From Candidatus Sulfuritelmatomonas gaucii (lineage in GTDB: Bacteria > Acidobacteriota > Terriglobia > Terriglobales > Acidobacteriaceae), in NCBI GenBank assembly GCA_900290245.1, contig OKRB01000130.1, positions 1 to 64,000 of the forward strand: a stretch of DNA of 64,000 nucleotides. Direction: 5' to 3'. Shown in pieces: positions 58,186 through 64,000 of the stretch (within the stretch, counting starts at the first letter, position 1; each line of letters begins with the position of its first letter). The notes under the pieces are model-generated. The model had not been told where the DNA came from and did no database searches. It saw nothing but the letters and a program-made list of their open reading frames with translations. The position numbers and the translations under genes are program-made.

Positions 58186-60468
58186 CTATTGTCCATTCCC
58201 TGCCGGAGCCTCCGGCTTCTGATCCAGAGACTCCTTCGGATTCAGATACTCTTCAAATTGCGCCAGAATCCGGTGGTAAAGGTGGGTTCGCACATCCGGC
58301 CCCGCAATCGAGTGCGTCTTGCGCGGGTAGATCTGCAAGTCGTAAGGGATTCCCGCCTCGATAAGCTTCTGGACAAACTGCACGGTGTTTTCCATGTGCA
58401 CATTGTCGTCTCCGGTTCCGTGCGCCAGAAGCAGGCGTCCTTTCAGGTTCGCAGCGGAGTTCACAACGGAAAAATCGCGATAGCCGTCGGCGTCATCCGC
58501 GGGCAAGCCCAGATAGCGCTCGGTATAGATTGAGTCATAGTTTCGCCAATCAGTCACCGGCGCCACGGCGACGCCGGTTCTGAATCGGTCAGAGTGGGTC
58601 ATCGCATAAAGCGTGAACGTCCCGCCCCAACTCCAACCCCACCAGCCCAGCCTCTTCGGATCAAGTTGCGGATATTTCGCGAGCGCGGCGTCGATAACTG
58701 TCATCTGATCCGCAAGCTGGACAGGCCCGAACTCGCGATAAGACGCCTGGGCGAACGCGCGACCGCGCTTGCCCATGCCGCGATTATCGGCATGGAGCAC
58801 GGCAAAACCGTGTTGCGTCAGCAACTCATCGAACAGCAGGCCATCCTTCCATTCATTCGCCACCGTTTGCTCACCGGGCCCACCATAGGGATTCACGATC
58901 AGCGGCACCGTAGCCGGATCTGTCATACCCGCGGGCAGCAAAAGCGTCGCGTACAGCGAGGTTCCATCGCGCGCTTTCACCTCCATTTGCTCAGGAGCGC
59001 GCAAATGATACGAGTCAAGCGCGTGTGTCTCCCAAAACACGCGGCAACTGGCCGCGGCGCCCGGAGCAGTCTCATGGCAAAGTCGCATCACAGGCGGCTG
59101 CATGCGCGTGGAAAACTTGTCGGTGAACGTGCTGCCATCCGGAGAAAAACTGGCGTGATGAAATCCCGCATCGGTGCTCAACGCCGCGCGATCACCGTTG
59201 AAACCGACGCGCCAAATCCCCTGCTCCAGGGGATTGCCTTCGTTTGACGCGTAGTCCACCGCTTTGTGCGAAGTGTCGACGCGGTACACATCTCCCACCT
59301 CAAATGCGCCCTTCGTCAGTTGTTTCTCCAGCTTCGCCTCGGCGCCAAGCGGCTTCTCCTTGTCGTAGCTGTAGAGGTAAAGCTGGTTGTGACCATCGCT
59401 CCAACTGGCGAGAACAATCGCGCCGTCGTCCACTGAGATGTCGTAGTCTTCGTCGAGAAATTTCCTGTCATCGATTTCCAGAACCTGTCGCGCGTCTCCA
59501 TATTCAGCGTCGGCAAAATATAGAACGCGATGCTTGTGATCGCGGCTCAGCACCTCGATCCATAAGGTTTTGTGGTCGACCCAGCCAAAGCGCGGTATGT
59601 AGTCGTCACCCTCGCGGATCGGCAGCTTCACCCATGTGGTCTTGCCTCCCTTTACGCTTACCACTCCCACATGAACCACTGGGTTGGCGTCGCCGGGTTG
59701 CGGATAGTGCTGCCAGTCCACGGAGGCGTGATTGGGAATCCAGTCTGCAAGCGGGTATCGCGGCACCTGGGTCTCGTCCATCTGCAGATACGCCAGGTTC
59801 TTCGAGTCCGGCGACCAGAAGTAGTTGCTCCGCACGTCGAGTTCCTCCTCGTACACCCAGTCCACCTGGCCATTGAGTAAGACTTGACCGTTGTTGGCGG
59901 CCGGAGCCGGCGATGGAGCCAGAGAGATCATCGGCGTGCCCGCATCGTGCAACCGGATCGCCGCCAGCCCGTGATCGCGAATAAACGAAACACAGCACCC
60001 GTCGGGCGAGAACTTCGGGTCGTCCCCGGCAGCGAGCCCGGTAAAGCCGATCTGCACTCCCGTGCCGTTGTGCAGGTCATAGAGCCACAAGCGCCCATCG
60101 GCATCGAAGAGCAGGTGGGTCGAGTCCGGAGACCAAAAGTAGCCCGCCATGTTGTACCGCGACCGATGATCGCGATCTCGCTCTGAAACATTGTTCTCGT
60201 CCAGTGGAGACATCTTGGCGGCGCTCACCAGCACGTGCGTCCTGCCCGTTGCTGAATCCACTTCCATCAGTTGGCCACCTTCTAGATACGTCAGGTGCTT
60301 TCGATCTGGCGACCAGGTCAACTCGTCGGGCGGGTGCCCGATCAGCGGTCCATGCGCAAAGATCGCCTCAACGGTTAGAGGTTTTTCAGAAGTTTGAGCG
60401 GCGATGAAACCGGCAGCAAGCGAAAGCGCGGCAACAGCAGGCAATAGAACAACGGAGATTCGCGTCAA
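58186..60468 (-). CDS. S9 family peptidase (dipeptidyl-peptidase IV-like)
   Basis: 760 residues from a TTG start with AGGAGG upstream. The signal is VVLLPAVAALSLAAGFIAAQ. Residues ~45-480 form the DPP IV-type propeller (FLFDADGRLWLYD, PKFSPDGCCVSFIRD, YFWSPDSKNLAYLQMDE). The hydrolase domain has GWWGWSWGGTFTLYAM with the nucleophile Ser, GTGDDNVHMENT with the Asp and PRKTHSIAG with the His. It cuts dipeptides from peptide N-termini outside the cytoplasm. Such peptidases are many in protein-scavenging Acidobacteria. Confidence 0.94.
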   Translation of the reverse strand: MTRISVVLLPAVAALSLAAGFIAAQTSEKPLTVEAIFAHGPLIGHPPDELTWSPDRKHLTYLEGGQLMEVDSATGRTHVLVSAAKMSPLDENNVSERDRDHRSRYNMAGYFWSPDSTHLLFDADGRLWLYDLHNGTGVQIGFTGLAAGDDPKFSPDGCCVSFIRDHGLAAIRLHDAGTPMISLAPSPAPAANNGQVLLNGQVDWVYEEELDVRSNYFWSPDSKNLAYLQMDETQVPRYPLADWIPNHASVDWQHYPQPGDANPVVHVGVVSVKGGKTTWVKLPIREGDDYIPRFGWVDHKTLWIEVLSRDHKHRVLYFADAEYGDARQVLEIDDRKFLDEDYDISVDDGAIVLASWSDGHNQLYLYSYDKEKPLGAEAKLEKQLTKGAFEVGDVYRVDTSHKAVDYASNEGNPLEQGIWRVGFNGDRAALSTDAGFHHASFSPDGSTFTDKFSTRMQPPVMRLCHETAPGAAASCRVFWETHALDSYHLRAPEQMEVKARDGTSLYATLLLPAGMTDPATVPLIVNPYGGPGEQTVANEWKDGLLFDELLTQHGFAVLHADNRGMGKRGRAFAQASYREFGPVQLADQMTVIDAALAKYPQLDPKRLGWWGWSWGGTFTLYAMTHSDRFRTGVAVAPVTDWRNYDSIYTERYLGLPADDADGYRDFSVVNSAANLKGRLLLAHGTGDDNVHMENTVQFVQKLIEAGIPYDLQIYPRKTHSIAGPDVRTHLYHRILAQFEEYLNPKESLDQKPEAPAGNGQ

Positions 60469-60722
60469 GCGGTGACTCCTCCTGGGACGAGTTTCGGAGC
60501 GAATTTTCAGCCTGGTGCGCAGAGATTAACGGAGGATGCCGGCGGCTCCGGATGACTCAGTTTAAATCACCGCCTTCGAAAGCCGGCGGAATTGCAGGAG
60601 ATTCGAAAGTCGCACTGCTCCCAAAATCTCATAGCGGATCTTGGAATTCGGGAGGATCGCGATTCCATGATCGCGCGGCTTCGATCGACCGTGCTCCTGC
60701 GGTATATCCCCTTCAAAACATC

Positions 60723-60752
60723 TTGATCAATGCGGGCAAGGTCGCGTACATT
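60723..60752 (+). promoter_or_regulatory. Promoter of the FAD monooxygenase-like gene
   Basis: TTGATC (60723-60728), 18 bp, TACATT (60747-60752). A GGAGGAC ribosome site precedes the ATG at 60779. The rest of the 310-nt gap (60469-60778) holds nothing else recognisable. Confidence 0.5.
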
Positions 60753-60778
60753 GTGAAAACTCCCCCGGAGGACGACAC

Positions 60779-61981
60779 ATGTCGACAACTTATGATGTGG
60801 CCATCGCCGGCGGCGGCTTGGGGGGCGCAGCTCTGGCCAAAAACATGGCGGAACAAGGCGCCAGGGTTCTCGTCATCGAGCACGAACGGCAATTCAAAGA
60901 TCGCGTCCGCGGCGAAGCGATGTTTCCCTGGGGCTACGCTGAAGTTCGGGCTCTCGGAGTCGCCGATTGTCTCGCTGAAGCCGGACGGCACCACCTCAAC
61001 TGGTTCGACCTTTACGTCTCGAGTAACCGCGCGGACCATCGCGAGGTTGTTCCCAGCACAACGCATCAGTTGCCCTTCCTCACCTGCTATCACCCCGCCG
61101 CGCAGGAGTCGCTGCTGAAAGGCGCGGCTGCAGCAGGAGCCACCGTTCGGCGCGGTGCAGCCGTTCGCGAGGTGCGCCCAGGCACGCCGCCCGCGATGAT
61201 CGTCGAGGAAGATGGCCACGTTGAAACCATCTCAGCGCGGATGGTTGTCGGGGCCGGAGGTCGATCCTGCGTGGCTCGTTCTTCGGCGCGCTTTCCGGTG
61301 CAGCGCGATCTCGACGACATGATGATCGCCGGCATTTTGTTCGAAAACATGCCGGCGGCGGAAGACACCTTGCAGGGCGTTAACGACTTCGCGCTGGGAC
61401 AGCTTGTCGTCATCGCCCCGCAAGGTGGTGGACGCGTGCGCATGTATCTGTGCTACCACGACGCAACGCAGCCGCGATTCCAGGGAGCGAACGATCTTGC
61501 GAGGTTCGTCAAAAGCTGCGAGAAGGCCGGCGCGGCTTCCACGCTCTTTGAGGACGCGCGCCAAATCGGCCCGCTGGCGACCTTCAGTTGCGCGCACAGC
61601 TGGGTCGTTCACCCCTACCGCGACGGAGTAGCGCTCGTAGGCGACTCGGCCACGTCAAGCGACCCCACTTGGGGCCAGGGTCTGTCACTTACCTTGCGCG
61701 ATGCCCGCGTGCTGCGCGATCACCTGTTGAGCTCCAGCGATTGGGATGCCGCCGGTCACGCCTACGCCGCCGAACATGATGGTTACGCCAGCCGCCTGCA
61801 CACCTTCAACCGGTGGTTCACTGAGATGTTTCTCTCCGCCGGGCCGGACGGCGATGCTCGCCGTGCGCGCGCCATGCCGCTCATCGCTGAAGACCCCAGC
61901 CGGCAGCCCGACTCCCTCTTTGCTGGACCCGACCTGCCCGCTGACGAAGCAACGAGGAAGCGCTTCTTCGGGGAGGACTGA
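60779..61981 (+). CDS. FAD-dependent monooxygenase-like oxidoreductase
   Basis: 400 residues of the p-hydroxybenzoate hydroxylase fold. YDVAIAGGGLGGAALAKNMAEQGARVLVIEH binds the FAD ADP part, VVGAGGRSCVAR is the second contact and VALVGDSATSSDPTWGQGLSLTLRDARVL is the GD motif. The sequence around KDRVRGEAMFPWGYAEVRALGV recalls halogenase/geranylgeranyl-reductase relatives, but the halogenase WxWxIP motif is absent. The substrate cannot be named. GGAGGAC lies just upstream. Confidence 0.85.
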   Translation: MSTTYDVAIAGGGLGGAALAKNMAEQGARVLVIEHERQFKDRVRGEAMFPWGYAEVRALGVADCLAEAGRHHLNWFDLYVSSNRADHREVVPSTTHQLPFLTCYHPAAQESLLKGAAAAGATVRRGAAVREVRPGTPPAMIVEEDGHVETISARMVVGAGGRSCVARSSARFPVQRDLDDMMIAGILFENMPAAEDTLQGVNDFALGQLVVIAPQGGGRVRMYLCYHDATQPRFQGANDLARFVKSCEKAGAASTLFEDARQIGPLATFSCAHSWVVHPYRDGVALVGDSATSSDPTWGQGLSLTLRDARVLRDHLLSSSDWDAAGHAYAAEHDGYASRLHTFNRWFTEMFLSAGPDGDARRARAMPLIAEDPSRQPDSLFAGPDLPADEATRKRFFGED

Positions 61982-62075
61982 CGCCGCAGCCTTTTGCGCG
62001 TGCTGCTGATCCCGCTAGTTTTCGGGCGCATTGAAGAACAGCCACTCCGTTTTGCGCAGCAAGGGCGAACGGTGT

Positions 62076-63404
62076 ATGTTCCGCAATATGCACTGGGCAA
62101 CACCTGAAGAACGCCGCGCTTTCGGACAGGCACGACGCAAGCAGGTCGGCCGCCACCAGCACGATACCGTCGATCCGAAAGCGCGGCCGGCCTCTGCTCT
62201 TGAAATCGTGAATCGTTCGATGCGCAGCCGTGTCCCCGCGCTCAAAGACCTCAAGTACAAGCTCATGGCCGAGTCGCCGTTTGGGTATTTCCGTGGCGCA
62301 GCGCCGGTGATGGCTGCGGATCTGTCCCAACTTCCCAATACCGGCATCGGCAGCCAGCTCTGCGGCGACGCTCATGTGCGCAATCTCGGAGCTTACGCGG
62401 CGCCCGACGGCCGCCTCGTCTTCGACATCAACGACTTCGACGAAACCATCCGCGGCCCTTTTGAATGGGACCTGAAGCGCATGAGCGCCTCGCTGGTGCT
62501 TGCCGGGCGTGCGGCAGGACATAAGGACGGCTCGTCGCGCAGGGCTGTGGAGGCGTGCATCGGACGCTACGCCGAGCAAATGCGCGCCTTCTCCCGTATG
62601 TCGAACCTCGAAGTCAATCGATTTCAGGTGCACCGTTTGGGACTGGCCAAGCCGGTGCAGGCGGCGCTCTCCAAAGCCGAACGCGCCACCCCGCAGCATA
62701 TTCTTCAACAACTCACTTTGCCCGCATCGCCCCGGCCCGGAGCCCACCGCCACTTCAAGGACGCGAAGCCCATGCTCGCGCGAATCACCGGCGCGCGTGC
62801 CGCGTTGGTTCTTGGCGCGCTCGACCCCTACCGCGAAATGCTGGAGCAGCAGCGGCGGCACCTGCTCGACTTTTACCGGCCTGTCGATGTGGGGTTCAAG
62901 GTGGTAGGCACCGGCTCGGTGGGTCTGCGCGATTACTGCATTTACATGGAGGGCAATGGCCCCGCCGATCCGCTCTTTTTGCAGATCAAAGAAGAGATAG
63001 CATCAGCCTACGCACCCTATCTTCCCGACGCCCGACCTGCGACCCATAACGGTCAGCGCGTCGCCGAGGGCCAGCGCGCCATGCAGATCCAAACCGATCC
63101 GTTCCTCGGCTGGACGCACGTCGGGAACCGGCAATTCCTTGTCCGCCAGTTGAACGATCACAAAGGCTCCGTCGACATTCATGACCTGGCCGGCGCAAAT
63201 TTGAGAGCCTACGCAGAAGTTTGCGGAGAACTTCTCGCGCGCGGCCACGCTCGCTCCGGCGACCCGCTGGTGATCAGCGGCTACATCGGTTCCGGCGCTT
63301 CCTTCGCTGAGGCGCTCGCCAAGTTCGGCGTCGACTACGCCGACCAAACGGAAAAAGACTGGGAGCAGCTCAAGAAATCGGGCAAAGCGGAGAAAAAATC
63401 ATAG
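62076..63404 (+). CDS. DUF2252 family protein (kinase-like fold)
   Basis: 442 residues. FGYFRGAAPVMAADLSQLP, LCGDAHVRNLGAYAAPDGRLVFDINDFDE and GPFEWDLKRMSASLVLAGRAAG are diagnostic of DUF2252. GDAHxxNLG and DINDFDE correspond in layout to the HxN and DFG-like motifs of aminoglycoside-phosphotransferase-type kinases. Later GVKVVGTGSVG-like (FKVVGTGSVGLRDYCIYMEG) and LVSGYIGSG-type segments are conserved. The biochemical role is unknown. The frame is open from a TTG at 62031, but ATG 62076 is the first good start. Confidence 0.85.
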   Translation: MFRNMHWATPEERRAFGQARRKQVGRHQHDTVDPKARPASALEIVNRSMRSRVPALKDLKYKLMAESPFGYFRGAAPVMAADLSQLPNTGIGSQLCGDAHVRNLGAYAAPDGRLVFDINDFDETIRGPFEWDLKRMSASLVLAGRAAGHKDGSSRRAVEACIGRYAEQMRAFSRMSNLEVNRFQVHRLGLAKPVQAALSKAERATPQHILQQLTLPASPRPGAHRHFKDAKPMLARITGARAALVLGALDPYREMLEQQRRHLLDFYRPVDVGFKVVGTGSVGLRDYCIYMEGNGPADPLFLQIKEEIASAYAPYLPDARPATHNGQRVAEGQRAMQIQTDPFLGWTHVGNRQFLVRQLNDHKGSVDIHDLAGANLRAYAEVCGELLARGHARSGDPLVISGYIGSGASFAEALAKFGVDYADQTEKDWEQLKKSGKAEKKS

Positions 63405-63446
63405 CCGCAAAAGCGGTTCCAACTTCACCAACTCCGCTAACCCCGC

Positions 63447-64000
63447 TTACTCCGCTGTTTTCGCCCGATACACATCGTACCCGCGCAGGTGCGCAGCCGG
63501 CGTGAACTCTTTCATTAGCAGATCCAGCGTCGCCGCGCGGTCCGGCGTTGGATCCTCCTTCGTCTGCAAATCGCGCTTCACAATCAGCCAGCGGATGTTG
63601 CAGGAGCGCACCAGCGAGGCAATCTCTTCGGGCGAATACGGATCGATGGTCGGATCGAAGAAGAGCAGCGGGAAGCGCTGCACGCGTCCCGTCGCAAAAT
63701 AGAACGGCTCCTCGCCGGGCATCAGAACGATGCCATCATCAAACGGAATGTTTGCCTGGGCATAGCGCAGCAGTTCATCGATCTCCGGCAAGTAGGGCCC
63801 GGACATCGACAGACCCGCAAGCTGCGGGAATGTGGAGTGCTGCGCCGGCTCATCCGGCATCTGCGCATACGAGAGCCGCTCTTCGCTCGCTGTGTAAAAT
63901 CCTCCGCAAACCAATAGCGTTACAGAGATGAGCGCTACCAACGAAGGCGTAATCCATCGAGCCGAAACGCGCGCCGTGAATCCGTTGAGAAACGCAAGCA
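63447..64000 (-). CDS. C-terminal part of a membrane protein cut by the window edge
   Basis: The reading frame is open from the window end (64000) to the stop at 63447, about 183 codons without a start, so the gene continues outside. A hydrophobic helix (LVALISVTLLVCGGFYTA) near the edge is followed by a soluble C-terminal part: PEIDELLRYAQANIPFDDGIVLMPGEEPFYFATGRV, then DPTIDPYSPEEIASLVRSCNIRWLIVKRDLQ. This is the usual pattern of the soluble tail of large bacterial glycosyltransferase-39/ArnT-type membrane proteins, but the call is tentative. Confidence 0.55.
   Translation of the reverse strand, partial: LAFLNGFTARVSARWITPSLVALISVTLLVCGGFYTASEERLSYAQMPDEPAQHSTFPQLAGLSMSGPYLPEIDELLRYAQANIPFDDGIVLMPGEEPFYFATGRVQRFPLLFFDPTIDPYSPEEIASLVRSCNIRWLIVKRDLQTKEDPTPDRAATLDLLMKEFTPAAHLRGYDVYRAKTAE

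Noticed and set aside
60779-61981. Flavin-dependent halogenase
   Set aside because: The overall fold is related, but the WxWxIP motif and the catalytic Lys context are not present.

Overview
The window looks like a chromosomal segment of a soil-type Acidobacteriota (Terriglobia-like) bacterium. This is an inference from visible GC-richness, a ~1200-residue Oar-type TonB-dependent receptor with an N-terminal carboxypeptidase-like domain, secreted S9 peptidase, DUF5666, DUF4252 and YCF48-like proteins, and degenerate period-7/8 repeats between genes. No rRNA, tRNA, CRISPR array, phage or intact transposon was seen.

Region 1 (1-19.2 kb) is a short-chain acyl-CoA / ketone-body island: thiolase, two-subunit 3-oxoacid CoA-transferase, a phosphate butyryltransferase, a MaoC-phosphate acyltransferase fusion, a DcaP-like porin, an Nfn-like flavoprotein pair, 3-hydroxybutyrate dehydrogenase, a fused CoA-transferase with an extra C-terminal domain, a PhaB/FabG-type reductase, an AcuI-like acrylyl-CoA reductase and a butyryl/4-hydroxybutyrate-type CoA-transferase. 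Together they can interconvert acetyl-CoA, acetoacetyl-CoA, 3-hydroxybutyrate, butyryl-CoA/acrylyl-CoA and acyl phosphates. No acyl kinase, crotonase or butyryl-CoA dehydrogenase is present here. The island contains gene debris: an aminotransferase tail, a CoA-transferase tail, a thiolase tail, and two IS3-like ends that face each other around the last CoA-transferase.

Region 2 (19.2-31.5 kb) is housekeeping: mnmE, mutM, an Arg-rich protein with a pseudo-receiver domain, a HIT protein, a molybdopterin oxidoreductase, rsmI, an S2P-CBS protein that has lost its HExxH histidines, rsmD, a nucleoside hydrolase and a lipoprotein. A compact multi-hairpin segment with its own terminator-like hairpin lies between mutM and the pseudo-receiver gene and may be a small RNA. 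Several genes here have a -10-like hexamer ending 6-7 nt before the start codon, as expected for leaderless mRNAs.

Region 3 (31.6-44.4 kb) holds the TonB receptor, a DUF5666 protein, three tandem secreted TPR paralogues whose 5' leaders share a hairpin, an egtB-egtD ergothioneine pair, a GH27 alpha-galactosidase and a DUF4184 membrane protein.

Region 4 (44.4-64 kb) holds a TolC/MFP/RND efflux operon, a KhpB/Jag-like RNA-binding protein, a second nucleoside hydrolase, an ECF sigma/anti-sigma/DUF4252 operon, a YCF48-like propeller, a divergent Y-family polymerase, a 50-residue membrane protein, an S9 peptidase, an FAD monooxygenase-like protein, a DUF2252 protein and the 3' end of a membrane protein cut by the window edge. 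Two ~130-bp MITE-like elements with matching inverted ends lie at 44.3 kb and 52.4 kb.
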